Shown: positions 44,813-53,558, counted from the first letter of the stretch. The stretch: DNA of 64,000 nucleotides from Actinomycetota bacterium (GCA_009701885.1 WLJH01000014.1:1-64000); one strand, 5' to 3'. Numbers and translations are program-made. Notes: generated from the letters alone by a model not told the origin.

Positions 44813-45445
44813 TCACGTGGACGGGGGCTCCGACGCGTCGAGAGCGAGTGCCTGCCTGCGCACCTTCAGGATGCGGAACACGACGGTGTAGGTGTTGGCG
44901 AAGGCGAGGATCCACAGCGCGGCGTACATCAGCACCGGCACGTCGAAGATCGCACCGAGCCCGGTGGCGACGAGGATCAGCACGAGCCGGTCGGCGCGCT
45001 CGGCGAGCCCGCCTTTGGCGTCCATGCCGAGCGACTCCGCGCGGGCGCGGGCGTAGGACGTCACCGAGCCCATGACCAGGCAGTAGAGCGACAGCGAGAG
45101 GTAGAGCTGGGAGTCGCCGTCGGCCGCGAAGTAGAGCACCAGGCCGCCGAAGACCGCGCCGTCGCCGATCCGGTCGAGCGTGGAGTCCCAGAAGGCGCCG
45201 AACTTGGAGGAGCGGCCCAGCTGGCGCGCCATCGCCCCGTCGACGAGGTCGCTGAAGACGAAGGCGGTGATGACCAGCACGCCGGTCAGCAGCATCCCCT
45301 GGGGGAAGAAGACCAGCGCGCCGGCCGCGACGCCGAGGGTGCCGACGAGCGTCACGGCGTCCGGGCTGACGCCCAGCCGGATGAAGAGCCGCACGAACGG
45401 CATCAGCACGACGCCCTGCCAGAACCCCTTGAACCTGTCCAACAC
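44813..45445 (-). CDS. CDP-alcohol phosphatidyltransferase, probable phosphatidylinositol phosphate synthase
   Basis: 210-residue membrane enzyme with about six transmembrane helices. The family signature is complete: Asp66, Asp69-Gly70, Ala73-Arg74, Gly83, Asp87 and Asp91 fit D-x2-DG-x2-AR-x8-G-x3-D-x3-D. In actinobacteria the homologue at this place between HIT and pdxS makes phosphatidylinositol phosphate from CDP-diacylglycerol and inositol 1-phosphate. The usual following acyltransferase and mannosyltransferase genes are missing: pdxS follows within 47 bases. GTG at 45445 is leaderless from a -10 overlapping the previous stop. Confidence 0.82.
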   Translation of the reverse strand: MLDRFKGFWQGVVLMPFVRLFIRLGVSPDAVTLVGTLGVAAGALVFFPQGMLLTGVLVITAFVFSDLVDGAMARQLGRSSKFGAFWDSTLDRIGDGAVFGGLVLYFAADGDSQLYLSLSLYCLVMGSVTSYARARAESLGMDAKGGLAERADRLVLILVATGLGAIFDVPVLMYAALWILAFANTYTVVFRILKVRRQALALDASEPPST

Positions 45446-45452
45446 GGCGCTG

Positions 45453-45458
45453 ACCCTA
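45453..45458 (-). promoter_or_regulatory. Leaderless -10 of the PIP synthase gene, overlapping a stop codon
   Basis: On the minus strand TAGGGT is followed by seven bases and the GTG at 45445. Its first three bases are the TAG stop of the inositol monophosphatase gene. No Shine-Dalgarno precedes the GTG. Confidence 0.5.
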
Positions 45459-46238
45459 CGGCCCCTGGAGGCCAAGCAGCGCCTCGGCGGCCTCGGCCAC
45501 CGCGGTGGGCACCCCGGCGAGGTACCACGTGCGCCCGGCCGCCTCGACGTGGCGCACCTCCCCGCCGAGGGCGGTGAGGATCGCGGCGCCCGGCAGCCAG
45601 TCCCACGCCGGCACGCTGTGCTGGCAGACCAGGTGCAGCCGGCCCTCGGCCACGGCCATCGCGTCGAGGGTGCCCGAGCCGAGCATCCGCAGCGTGGCCG
45701 CCCGGCCCACGACCCCTGCGAACGCCTTGCCCACAAGGGTGCCGAGGTACGGCGGGTGGAGGTACGTCGCCACGCACGAGCTGCCGAGCGGCCGGTCCTC
45801 CAGCGCTGCCAGCGGCTCGCCGTTGCGGGTCGGCGGGACGTCGCGGCCGCCGACGTACGTCGTGGCGGTGGCCTCGTGGCGCACGGCCCCGAGCACCGGG
45901 ACGTCCCCGTCGGCCCCGCGCTCGCAGAGGGCCAGTGCGGTGCACCACCAGTCCAGGCCCTGGGCGAAGTTGTAGGTGCCGTCGACCGGGTCGACCACCC
46001 AGGTCCGGCCCGAGCGGGACGCACGGGCGGCCCCCTCCTCCCCGACCAGCCCGTCCGCGGGCCGCTGCGCGAGCAGCAAGGCCTCGACGAGCTCCTCGGC
46101 GGCGTGGTCGGCGTTGGTCACGACGTCCGACAGCGAGGTCTTGCTGTGGGTCTGCAGGCCGCGGGTGCGCTGCTCGGCGGCCACGGCCGCCGCGCGCTCC
46201 ACGATCGAGGCAGCCAGCACGCTGTCGGGGTCGCTCAC
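45456..46238 (-). CDS. Inositol monophosphatase family protein
   Basis: 260-residue Mg-dependent phosphatase. The metal sites are visible: GEEG (Glu67, Glu68), DPVDGT (Asp83, Asp86) and the C-terminal WDWLPGA (Asp of motif WD). The fold is that of IMPase, but the family also includes histidinol phosphatase and fructose bisphosphatase types. Its position next to the PIP synthase gene supports an inositol phosphate substrate; it would release free inositol, the opposite direction from the synthase's need, so the real link is unclear. The GTG start is leaderless. Confidence 0.82.
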   Translation of the reverse strand: MSDPDSVLAASIVERAAAVAAEQRTRGLQTHSKTSLSDVVTNADHAAEELVEALLLAQRPADGLVGEEGAARASRSGRTWVVDPVDGTYNFAQGLDWWCTALALCERGADGDVPVLGAVRHEATATTYVGGRDVPPTRNGEPLAALEDRPLGSSCVATYLHPPYLGTLVGKAFAGVVGRAATLRMLGSGTLDAMAVAEGRLHLVCQHSVPAWDWLPGAAILTALGGEVRHVEAAGRTWYLAGVPTAVAEAAEALLGLQGP

Positions 46239-46244
46239 CGGGGC

Positions 46245-46250
46245 AGGCTA
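46245..46250 (-). promoter_or_regulatory. Leaderless -10 of the inositol monophosphatase gene
   Basis: On the minus strand TAGCCT is followed by GCCCCG and the GTG at 46238. The 79-bp gap upstream to the HIT gene holds nothing else recognised. Confidence 0.5.
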
Positions 46251-46317
46251 GCGAGGGTCGGTGACCGCGACGTGACGCGTGGGTTCACGCAGGATCACGG
46301 CCGGGCCACGTGCCAGG

Positions 46318-46848
46318 TCACCGCCAGGCGTCGGCCAGCAGCGCCCGGGTGTCGCCGAGCAGCTCGGGCAGGGTCTTGGTGCGCCCGATGATGGGCATGA
46401 AGTTCTGGTCGCCGGGCCAGCGTGGCACGACGTGCTGGTGCAGGTGGGCGGCGATACCGGCGCCGGCGACCTCGCCCTGGTTCATGCCGAGGTTGAACCC
46501 GCCCGCCCTCGACACGTGCCGCACCGTGCGCATCGCCGCGCGCGTGAGGTCGGCGATCTCGGCGGCCTCCTCGTCGGTGGTCTCGGTGTAGTCGGCGACG
46601 TGCCGGTAGGGGCAGACCATGAGGTGGCCCGGCGAGTAGGGGTAGAGGTTGAGGAGCACGAAGGCCAGCCGGCCTCGGCGCACGACCAGCCCCTCGTCGT
46701 CGGAGAGGCTCGTGACGCGGCAGAAGGGGCACTGGCCCGAGGTGGCGTCGGCGGGCTTGTTCTCGCCGCGGATGTAGGCCATGCGGTGCGGGGTCCAGAG
46801 CCGGTCGAGGTGGTCGGACTCCCCCACGCCGTCCTGGTGCAGGCTCAC
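46318..46848 (-). CDS. HIT domain hydrolase (FHIT/Ap4A phosphorylase-like)
   Basis: 176 residues. A CPFC pair near residue 40 (possible zinc site) precedes the HIT core; the catalytic histidine triad reads HLHQHVVPRW near residue 140, with GGFNLGMNQGEVAG before it. Homologues hydrolyse or phosphorolyse dinucleoside polyphosphates such as Ap4A. This HIT gene usually follows thrS in actinobacteria; here a foreign block stands between them. Its GTG overlaps the TetR stop (GTGA). Confidence 0.88.
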   Translation of the reverse strand: MSLHQDGVGESDHLDRLWTPHRMAYIRGENKPADATSGQCPFCRVTSLSDDEGLVVRRGRLAFVLLNLYPYSPGHLMVCPYRHVADYTETTDEEAAEIADLTRAAMRTVRHVSRAGGFNLGMNQGEVAGAGIAAHLHQHVVPRWPGDQNFMPIIGRTKTLPELLGDTRALLADAWR

Positions 46849-47561
46849 GTCTGGTCCTGCACTGCCGAGGCGAGCAGCTCGTCGACCGGCTGGTCGCGGT
46901 GCAGCTCCAGCCCGAGCGAGCGGGCGTGGCCGTCGAGGATGTACCAGACCGAGTCGGTGACGAGCGAGACCAGCACCGGCGCCGAGGGGGCCCGCTCGGG
47001 GCGCGCCATCCAGCGGCGTACGGCGCTGAAGACCGCTCCGACGAGCCCGAAGACCAGGGGGTCGACCGCGTCGGCCTCGTCCTGCGACATCTCGACGCCC
47101 AGCAGCTCGACCGCGGTCGAGATCAGCTCGACGACCTGGTGGGCGATCTTCTCGATGCCCTGCTGGAGCGGTCCGGTGCCGTCGACGGAGGAGTCCTGCT
47201 CGGCGAGCCGGTGCAGCGCGGGGTGGGCCACGGCCCAGGAGACGTAGGTGGAGACGATCCGCTCGATGATCTGCGGGATCGTGCCCTCGAGGGTGACCGC
47301 CGGCAGCAGCTCGCCGGAGAGGTCGTCGACGATCGCGGTCTGCACGGCCCGGTCGAGGTCGGAGCGGTCGGCGAAGTGCCGGTAGACCACCGTGCGGCTC
47401 AGCCCGGCCTTCTCGGCGATCTGCTGGACGTGCACCTCGGCGCCCGGCTCGCCGCTCTCGACGACGGCGATGGCGGCGTCGAGGATGCGCTGGCGACGCT
47501 CCTGGTTGTGCCGGTCCCAGCGGGCCTGACGTCCGTCCGGCCGTGGCGGGCTGGTCGGCAT
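46845..47561 (-). CDS. TetR family transcriptional regulator
   Basis: 238 residues. The N-terminal helix-turn-helix is QQIAEKAGLSRTVVYRHFADRSDL at about residues 46-70; the rest is the helical ligand-binding domain. GGGAGCCCG precedes the ATG. It is the third gene behind the diiron oxygenase and ferredoxin reductase genes, and inverted repeats upstream of the oxygenase are candidate operators, so autoregulation of the unit is likely. Ligand unknown. Confidence 0.88.
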   Translation of the reverse strand: MPTSPPRPDGRQARWDRHNQERRQRILDAAIAVVESGEPGAEVHVQQIAEKAGLSRTVVYRHFADRSDLDRAVQTAIVDDLSGELLPAVTLEGTIPQIIERIVSTYVSWAVAHPALHRLAEQDSSVDGTGPLQQGIEKIAHQVVELISTAVELLGVEMSQDEADAVDPLVFGLVGAVFSAVRRWMARPERAPSAPVLVSLVTDSVWYILDGHARSLGLELHRDQPVDELLASAVQDQT

Positions 47562-47598
47562 CGGGCTCCCCTCGGGACAGTGGCGCGTGGCGGGTGCC

Positions 47599-49314
47599 TC
47601 AGCGCGGGCTGCGCACCTTCGGTCCCGAAGAGTACCGGGAGCGGCCCCGGTCGGGCTTCGCCGGGCCGCGCCGTGCGGCCACGGCGACACGCAGCATCTC
47701 CTCGCGGTCCACGATCTTGGCCCGGACCCGTCCGCTGGCCGCACCGCGACGGCGCTCCTCGGCGTCGATGGCGCGCCAATCGGCGAGGTCGAGGACCGTG
47801 ACGCCGCGGCTGGCGAGCAGCGCCGGAAGGTCGTCGGCGTCGTGCGTGGGCGGGCTCGTGGTGCCGGCGTCGAGGTCGTCGAGCAGCCGGCCCACCGTCT
47901 CCTGCGCGCACGACTTGTTGGTGCCGATGAAGCCCGACGGGCCGCGCTTGACCCAGCCGGCGACGTAGGTGCCGGGCTCGACCCGGCCGTGGTCGCTGGG
48001 GACGGTGCCGGTGGCCGGGTCGTAGGGCAGGTCGGTGACCTCGCGACCGTGGTAGCCGACGGCGCGCAGCACCAGGCCGCACTCGAGCAGCTCGGTCTCC
48101 CCGGTCCCCTCGGCGCGCACCGCGCCGTCGGCACCGGCGACCAGCCGGGTGCGCTCGACCTCGACGGCCTCGACCTTGGTCTCGCCCAGGACGGCGACGG
48201 GCTGGGCGAGGAAGCGCAGCACGATCCGACGGCGCACGGGGTCGACCGGCACGCCGGCGTCGTACGACGGCAGCAGGGCGAGCATCCGACCGACCGGCGT
48301 GTCCGCGGGCAGCGGGTCGCCGCCGAGGTCGACGACGACGTCGAGCAGGCCCTGCTCGACCAGGCCGACCAGGCCCACGAGCTCGGGGAGGGTGAAGGCC
48401 GCCTGGGCGGGTCCGCGGCGGCCGAGCACGACCACCTCGCGCACGGCGCTCTGGGCCAGCACGGTCCAGGGCAGCCCTGCGACGTCGGTGCCGCGCAGCA
48501 GCTCGGGATCCAGGGTCATCACGCGGGCCACGTCGAGGGCGACGTTGCCGTTGCCGACGACCACGACCCGGCCGCTGGGCGAGGACAGGTCGACGGCCAG
48601 GTCCTGGTGGTCGGGGTGGCCGTTGTACCAGCCCACGACCTCGGTGGCCGAGAGCGAGCCGGGCAGGTCCTCGCCCGGGACGCCGAGCGGCTTGTCGGCG
48701 GAGGCGCCGACGGTCCACACGACCGCGTCGTAGCGCTCGTCGAGCTCGGCGCGGGTCACGTCGCGGCCCACCTCGACGCCGAGCAGGTAGCGGAAGCCGG
48801 GCAGCTCCTCGACCTGGGCGAAGAGGCGCTGGGTCTGCTTCGTGTGCTGGTGGTCGGGCGCGACCCCCGCTCGGACCAGCCCGTGCGGCGTGGGCAGCCG
48901 GTCGAGCACGTCCACGGAGACCTCGGGGTGCTTGAGCAGCTCGTCGGCGGCGTACAGACCGGCGGGCCCGGCGCCCACGACCGCCACCCGGACGGGGCGG
49001 TCCGAGCGCAGGCGACGCTGCGGCGGGACGACCGCGACCGGGGTGCGGTCGGCGTGCGGGAAGACCTGGTAGTACTCCGCGTTCAGCCCGAGGAAGGGCT
49101 GCTCGGCGGCGGTCAGCAGCGTGTGCGGCTTGATCGCGTCGACCGGGCAGGCCGTGGCGCAGGCGCCACAGTCCACGCACCCGGCTGGGTCGATGTAGAG
49201 CATCTCCGCGGTGGCGAAGTCCGGCTCGCCGGGCGCGGGGTGGATGCAGTTGACCGGGCAGGCCACGACGCACGAGGCGTCGGAGCAGCAGGGTTGGGTG
49301 ACGACGTACGGCAC
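47599..49314 (-). CDS. Ferredoxin domain-containing ferredoxin--NADP reductase (FprB-like)
   Basis: 571 residues. The N-terminal ferredoxin domain (about 1-75) has two cysteine clusters, CCSDASCVVACPVNC and CVDCGACATACPVD, fitting a 7Fe or 8Fe ferredoxin. It is fused to an adrenodoxin-reductase-type flavoprotein: FAD site VVGAGPAGLYAADELL, the PTPHGLVRAGVAPDHQ signature, NADP site VVGNGNVALDVARV and C-terminal WVKRGPSGFIGTNK. It moves electrons between NADPH and ferredoxin. With the neighbouring diiron oxygenase 33 bases upstream it forms a plausible electron-supply pair. A basic tail closes the protein. Confidence 0.9.
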   Translation of the reverse strand: MPYVVTQPCCSDASCVVACPVNCIHPAPGEPDFATAEMLYIDPAGCVDCGACATACPVDAIKPHTLLTAAEQPFLGLNAEYYQVFPHADRTPVAVVPPQRRLRSDRPVRVAVVGAGPAGLYAADELLKHPEVSVDVLDRLPTPHGLVRAGVAPDHQHTKQTQRLFAQVEELPGFRYLLGVEVGRDVTRAELDERYDAVVWTVGASADKPLGVPGEDLPGSLSATEVVGWYNGHPDHQDLAVDLSSPSGRVVVVGNGNVALDVARVMTLDPELLRGTDVAGLPWTVLAQSAVREVVVLGRRGPAQAAFTLPELVGLVGLVEQGLLDVVVDLGGDPLPADTPVGRMLALLPSYDAGVPVDPVRRRIVLRFLAQPVAVLGETKVEAVEVERTRLVAGADGAVRAEGTGETELLECGLVLRAVGYHGREVTDLPYDPATGTVPSDHGRVEPGTYVAGWVKRGPSGFIGTNKSCAQETVGRLLDDLDAGTTSPPTHDADDLPALLASRGVTVLDLADWRAIDAEERRRGAASGRVRAKIVDREEMLRVAVAARRGPAKPDRGRSRYSSGPKVRSPR

Positions 49315-49347
49315 GGCGCTCCCCCGGGGCTCTCGGGCGGCGCCCGG

Positions 49348-50337
49348 TCAGGCGGCCGCGGAGGCGGGCTCGCTGCGGAACCGCGAGGGGCGGCCGTCGA
49401 TGCCCATGGCGCGCCAGACCCGCTTGGAAGCGGGGTTCATCATCCCGGTGGTCTCGGCGAGCATCCGGACGTCACCGAAGAGGTCGCGCAGGAACTTCTG
49501 CGACTCCGGGGAGTCCCAGTAGACCTCCTTCGTCACGCTCTTCGGGATGCCCATGTCCTTCTGCGCCTTCTTGCTGGGCACGAGGATCTCGTTGCACAGC
49601 CACTTCATGATGACCGGAACGAGCAGGCTGAGGACGATCCGCTCGCTGCGCTTGAGCCGCGGCGCCTTGTGCTCGAGGTATTGGTGGGCGAAGCCGATGT
49701 GGCGCGCCTCCTCGGCGACGTGGATCTGCATGATGCGCTGCAGGAGCGGGTGCATGTCGTTGCCGGCGCGCAGGATCGACTTCTGCACGTGGTCGATCGG
49801 CTCCTCGCCCGCGAGCACGCCGTAGAAGAAGCCGAACGGCACCCACTTGGCTGCCAGGGGCAGGAACGGCGCGACGGCGCGGAAGAGCAGCGAGCCGCCC
49901 TGCACGGGCTGGCCCGAGCGGTTCACGAACTCCTGGAACATCTGGGTGTGGTGGCACTCCTCGGTCGCCTCGTGCGTGGAGTAGCGGAACTCCCCGGAGC
50001 CGTTGGGCAGCGAGAAGGCGTAGTTCATCAGCCCGGCGATGAGGATCTGCTCGAACTGCAGCCCGACCTTGGTGACGTTGGCCTGGCGGTAGAGCCCGAT
50101 CCGGACCTGCTCGGCCTGCGGCAGCGACTGGTACCACTCGGTGCGGCCGAGCACGTCGGCCTTGGGCAGGATCCAGCGCGGGTCCGTCGGGTCGATGGCG
50201 TAGGCCGGGTCGTCCCAGGCGATGTCCTTGAAGGCGTCGAAGTGCTGGTGCACCGAGGCCTCGGACAGGGTCTGCAGGCGCTGCTCGTAGGTCGGCGTGG
50301 CAGTTGGCAGCTGGGTCGGGATCTGCGTCGCGGTCAT
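49348..50337 (-). CDS. AurF-like diiron oxygenase
   Basis: 329-residue helical-bundle protein of the AurF/p-aminobenzoate N-oxygenase family. Carboxylate and histidine ligands for a diiron centre are seen in LQFEQIL (Glu near 96), HEATEECHHTQMF (about 122-134) and HVAEEARHIGFAHQYLEHK (about 205-225). AurF oxidises arylamines to nitro groups; relatives hydroxylate other substrates. ATG at 50337 is used, as upstream codons run through palindromic, non-protein-like sequence. Head of an operon with FprB-like reductase, TetR and HIT. Substrate unknown. Confidence 0.85.
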   Translation of the reverse strand: MTATQIPTQLPTATPTYEQRLQTLSEASVHQHFDAFKDIAWDDPAYAIDPTDPRWILPKADVLGRTEWYQSLPQAEQVRIGLYRQANVTKVGLQFEQILIAGLMNYAFSLPNGSGEFRYSTHEATEECHHTQMFQEFVNRSGQPVQGGSLLFRAVAPFLPLAAKWVPFGFFYGVLAGEEPIDHVQKSILRAGNDMHPLLQRIMQIHVAEEARHIGFAHQYLEHKAPRLKRSERIVLSLLVPVIMKWLCNEILVPSKKAQKDMGIPKSVTKEVYWDSPESQKFLRDLFGDVRMLAETTGMMNPASKRVWRAMGIDGRPSRFRSEPASAAA

Positions 50338-50406
50338 CGTCGTCACTCCGTGGCTCGGGACGTCGTCGTCGTCGGGTCGGGGGGTAGTGCGTGACGACCA
50401 CGTTAC

Positions 50407-50453
50407 TGCGACACGGCGTCCGTGTACATAGGTACGCGCGACATCGTGTCGCA
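50407..50453. promoter_or_regulatory. Inverted repeats upstream of the diiron oxygenase, candidate TetR operator
   Basis: TGCGACAC (50407-50414) and GTGTCGCA (50446-50453) are perfect complements 31 bases apart. The second half also forms its own palindrome GCGACA-TCG-TGTCGC (50438-50452). They lie 70-116 bases upstream of the oxygenase ATG. A further GTTAC-N6-GTAAC repeat is at 50460-50475, within the end of the next gene. Confidence 0.5.
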
Positions 50454-50460
50454 TTTATCG

Positions 50461-51492
50461 TTACTCGTCGGTAACCACCGTCGCCGCGAAGAACCGCCCC
50501 AGGTCCCGCGAGACCCCCGGGCAGGTCAGGTTCAGGTCGCGGTCGTCCTCCAGCCACTGGCCCATCACCGGCTCGCCGCCCTGGATCGACCACTCGGGCC
50601 CGCACCGGGCCAGCGCCTCCTCGCGACCGCTCTCCCCCGCCGCCCGCCACTCCGGGACCCCGAGCGCGAGGTCGCCCACGATCTGCTCCCAGAGGTACGG
50701 CGTGGAGTAGACCCCCACGCGGTAACCGGCGTCCTCGTAGCCGCGCCTGCTCCCCTCGACCACCGCCGCGTTCGCCACCGGGTCCGCGGACCACTCGAAG
50801 AGCGCCACCGGCTCGACGTCCAGCCACACGAACGGGGTCTCCAGGCCGGCCGCGCGCATCGAGCGGACGTTGTAGAGCGCCTGCTGGTAGCCGATGTTGC
50901 GCAGCGCCCCCAGCGCGGTGGCCCCGTCGAAGGGCCCGTCGTCGCCGAAGCGGTCCAGGGCAGCCCGGTCGGGGTAGCTCAGGACGGCGTACGCCGAGAT
51001 CAGCAGGCCCCGCTCGCGCACCCACGCGACCTGGTCGGCCAGGCAGGGGTTGGGGTAGAACCCCGGCCCGTTGGTGAGCCCGACGACGACGTACTCCGCG
51101 GAAGGAAGGGGCATGGGCAGGCCCAGCGTGCGCCGCTGCGGGATGCCGAGGCCGGGCGGGCACTGCGGCCACGACACGTCCCCGCCGAGCACTGGGCTGC
51201 CGTCGCGTGCGGGCACGGCGGGCTGCTCCCCCGCCAGCCCCTCGGCCAGCGCGGCGAGGTCGCGCATCGCCTCGACGTCGGCCAGCGCCAGCCCGTCGGC
51301 GCCCACCCGGCCCTCGTCGGCGTCCTCGCCGATCGCGGGGAACGGCGCGGGCGCGCCCGACGGCCGCTCGGTCGCGACCACCTCCGGGAGGGTCGCGTCC
51401 TCACCCCCGCCACCGCACGCGGAGAGCGCCAGGGCGAGCACCACGAGCAGGCTCGCCCGCCCGTCGGTCGAGGAGCGAGCGGAGCGAGCCAC
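50461..51492 (-). CDS. Lipoprotein with glycoside hydrolase-like (GH25/DUF1906-type) fold
   Basis: 343 residues. The signal peptide ends in LALSAC (Cys26), followed by a Gly/Glu/Pro-rich linker. The domain from about residue 95 has a TIM-barrel-like pattern: GGDVSWPQCP strand 1, YVVVGLTNG, a WVRERGLLISAYAVLSYP strand, FVWLDVEPV with acidic residues at a strand end, and YRVGVYSTPYLWEQIV. This resembles GH25-like or DUF1906 surface proteins. A cell-wall target is possible but unproven. The GTG directly precedes a repeat element, so the first codons are repeat-derived. Confidence 0.7.
   Translation of the reverse strand: MARSARSSTDGRASLLVVLALALSACGGGGEDATLPEVVATERPSGAPAPFPAIGEDADEGRVGADGLALADVEAMRDLAALAEGLAGEQPAVPARDGSPVLGGDVSWPQCPPGLGIPQRRTLGLPMPLPSAEYVVVGLTNGPGFYPNPCLADQVAWVRERGLLISAYAVLSYPDRAALDRFGDDGPFDGATALGALRNIGYQQALYNVRSMRAAGLETPFVWLDVEPVALFEWSADPVANAAVVEGSRRGYEDAGYRVGVYSTPYLWEQIVGDLALGVPEWRAAGESGREEALARCGPEWSIQGGEPVMGQWLEDDRDLNLTCPGVSRDLGRFFAATVVTDE
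51466..51490. repeat. Palindromic repeat forming the 5' end of the lipoprotein gene
   Basis: GGTCGAGGAGCGAGCGGAGC followed by GAGCC is a typical actinobacterial GGTCGAG-type repeat. Read on the minus strand it encodes residues 2-9 (ARSARSST) after the GTG start. Confidence 0.6.
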
Positions 51493-51506
51493 GGGACCCG
51501 CCGGCC

Positions 51507-53510
51507 TCAGACCTGCTCGCGCGACGCGACCGCCGCGGCGACGCGGGCGATCGCCTCCTCGACCGGCACGCCGTTGTCCTGGCGGCCGTCGCGGTAGCGG
51601 AAGGAGACCGCACCCGCTTCGACGTCGTCGTCACCGGCGATCATCATGAACGGCACCTTCTGCAGCTGCGCGTTGCGGATCTTCTTCTGCATCCGGTCGT
51701 CGGAGTCGTCGACCTCGACCCGCAGCCCCTGCACCTTCATGCGGCGGGCGATGTCGTGGAGGTAGTCGTGGTGCCGCTCGGCGATCGGGATCGCCTCGAC
51801 CTGCACCGGGGCCAGCCACGGCGGGAACGCACCGGCGTAGTGCTCGACCAGGACACCGAAGAACCGCTCGAGGGAGCCGAACTTCGCCGAGTGGATCATC
51901 ACCGGCTGGTGCTTGCCGCCGTCGGCGCCGTTGTACTCCAGCTCGAAGCGCGCCGGCTGGTTGAAGTCGTACTGGATGGTGGACATCTGCCAGGTGCGGC
52001 CGATCGCGTCGCGGGCCTGCACGGAGATCTTCGGGCCGTAGAACGCCGCCCCACCCGGGTCGGGCACGAGCTCGAGGCCCGAGGCGACCGCGACGTCCTC
52101 CAGCACCTTCGTGGCGACCGCCCAGTCCTCCTCGGAGCCCACGAACTTGTCGGGCTTGGAGTCGTCGCGGGTGGAGAGCTCTAGGTAGAAGTCGTCGATC
52201 CCGAAGTCGCGCAGCAGTCCGAGCACGAAGTCGAGCAGGTGCTTGATCTCGCCCGGCGCCTGCTCGGCGGTGACGTAGGAGTGCGAGTCGTCCTGGGTCA
52301 GGCCGCGCACGCGGGTCAGCCCGTGCACCACGCCGGACTTCTCGTAGCGGTACACCGAGCCGAACTCGAAGAGCCGCAGCGGCAGCTCGCGGTAGGACCG
52401 GCCGCGCGAGCGGTAGATCAAGTTGTGCATCGGGCAGTTCATCGGCTTGACCATGTAGTTCGAGCCCTCGAACTCCATGGGCGGGAACATGGTGTCCGCG
52501 TAGTACGGCAGGTGGCCCGAGGTGTAGAAGAGCTGGTCCTTGGTCAGGTGCGGGGTGCCGACGTACTCGAAGCCCTCCTCGATGTGGCGCTGGCGGACGT
52601 AGTCCTCCATGACCCGCTTGATCACGCCGCCCTTGGGGTGGAACACCGCCAGGCCCGAGCCGATCTCGTCGGGGAAGCTGAACAGGTCGAGGTCGCGGCC
52701 GAGCTTGCGGTGGTCGCGCCGCTCGGCCTCCTCGATCCGGTGCAGGTGCGCCTCGAGCGCCTCCTTGGACTCCCAGGCGGTGCCGTAGATGCGCTGGAGC
52801 TGCTTGTTCTTCTCGTTGCCGCGCCAGTACGCCGCCGCGGACCGCATCAGCTTGAAGGCGGGGATCCGCTTGGTGGTCGGCAGGTGCGGACCGCGGCACA
52901 GGTCGGACCAGGCCACCTCGCCGTTGCGGCGCACGTTGTCGTAGATCGTCAGCTCGCCGGCGCCCACCTCGGCGCTCGCCCCCTCGGCGGCGTCCTCGGC
53001 GTTGCCGGAGCCCTTGAGCCCGATCAGCTCGATCTTGTACGGCTCGTCCTGCAGCTCGTCGATCGCGTCGGCATCGGTGGTGACCCGGCGCTCGAAGCGC
53101 TGGCCCTCCTTGATGATCTTGCGCATCGCGGTCTCGATCTTGGCGAGGTCCTCCGGCACGAAGGGGGTCTCGACGTCGAAGTCGTAGTAGAAGCCGTCGG
53201 TGATCGGCGGGCCGATGCCGAGCTTGGCCTCGGGGTAGAGCTGCTGGACGGCCTGGGCCATCACGTGCGCGCAGGAGTGGCGCAGGATGTCGTGGCCGTC
53301 CTTGCTGTCGATCGGGACCGACTCGACCTCGTCGCCGTCCACGAGCACGTAGGAGAGGTCCTTCAGGCTCTTCTCCTGACCTGGGGCGCCCACCCGCGCG
53401 GCGACGACCTCGGTGTCGTCGGCGAACAGCTCCCACGCCTTCGTGCCCGTGGTGACCGTCCGGTCCTGACGCTCCCCGGCGTGGACGCGGACGATGCTCA
53501 ACTCGGACAC
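51507..53510 (-). CDS. thrS: Threonyl-tRNA synthetase
   Basis: 667-residue class II ThrRS: N-terminal TGS domain, editing domain with [11 protein letters not shown] and CRGPHLPTT, catalytic core with the zinc cysteine in [12 protein letters not shown], motif 2 region [13 protein letters not shown], and a C-terminal anticodon-binding domain. GTG at 53510 is chosen with GAGGAG in front and alignment from [12 protein letters not shown] hairpin precedes the Shine-Dalgarno, and the HIT gene normally found next is displaced by about 4.6 kb. Confidence 0.96.
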   Translation of the reverse strand: MSELSIVRVHAGERQDRTVTTGTKAWELFADDTEVVAARVGAPGQEKSLKDLSYVLVDGDEVESVPIDSKDGHDILRHSCAHVMAQAVQQLYPEAKLGIGPPITDGFYYDFDVETPFVPEDLAKIETAMRKIIKEGQRFERRVTTDADAIDELQDEPYKIELIGLKGSGNAEDAAEGASAEVGAGELTIYDNVRRNGEVAWSDLCRGPHLPTTKRIPAFKLMRSAAAYWRGNEKNKQLQRIYGTAWESKEALEAHLHRIEEAERRDHRKLGRDLDLFSFPDEIGSGLAVFHPKGGVIKRVMEDYVRQRHIEEGFEYVGTPHLTKDQLFYTSGHLPYYADTMFPPMEFEGSNYMVKPMNCPMHNLIYRSRGRSYRELPLRLFEFGSVYRYEKSGVVHGLTRVRGLTQDDSHSYVTAEQAPGEIKHLLDFVLGLLRDFGIDDFYLELSTRDDSKPDKFVGSEEDWAVATKVLEDVAVASGLELVPDPGGAAFYGPKISVQARDAIGRTWQMSTIQYDFNQPARFELEYNGADGGKHQPVMIHSAKFGSLERFFGVLVEHYAGAFPPWLAPVQVEAIPIAERHHDYLHDIARRMKVQGLRVEVDDSDDRMQKKIRNAQLQKVPFMMIAGDDDVEAGAVSFRYRDGRQDNGVPVEEAIARVAAAVASREQV

Positions 53511-53526
53511 AGTGGTGCTCCTCTGC

Positions 53527-53558
53527 TGCTCGGTTCCCCGGTCGGGGGCGTCCGAGCA
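53527..53558 (-). promoter_or_regulatory. Hairpin in the thrS leader
   Basis: Arms TGCTCGG (53527-53533) and CCGAGCA (53552-53558) pair over 7 bp, with an inner CCCC/GGGG stem. On the minus strand the hairpin ends a few bases before the Shine-Dalgarno GAGGAG. It could be a translational control element if the transcript starts upstream of it; the nearest TANNNT (TACCCT, 53563-53558) would start transcription inside it, which argues against. Confidence 0.35.

Noticed and set aside
47587..50394. 935-codon plus-strand open frame
   Set aside because: Antisense to the FprB-like and diiron oxygenase genes, which have clear cofactor motifs.
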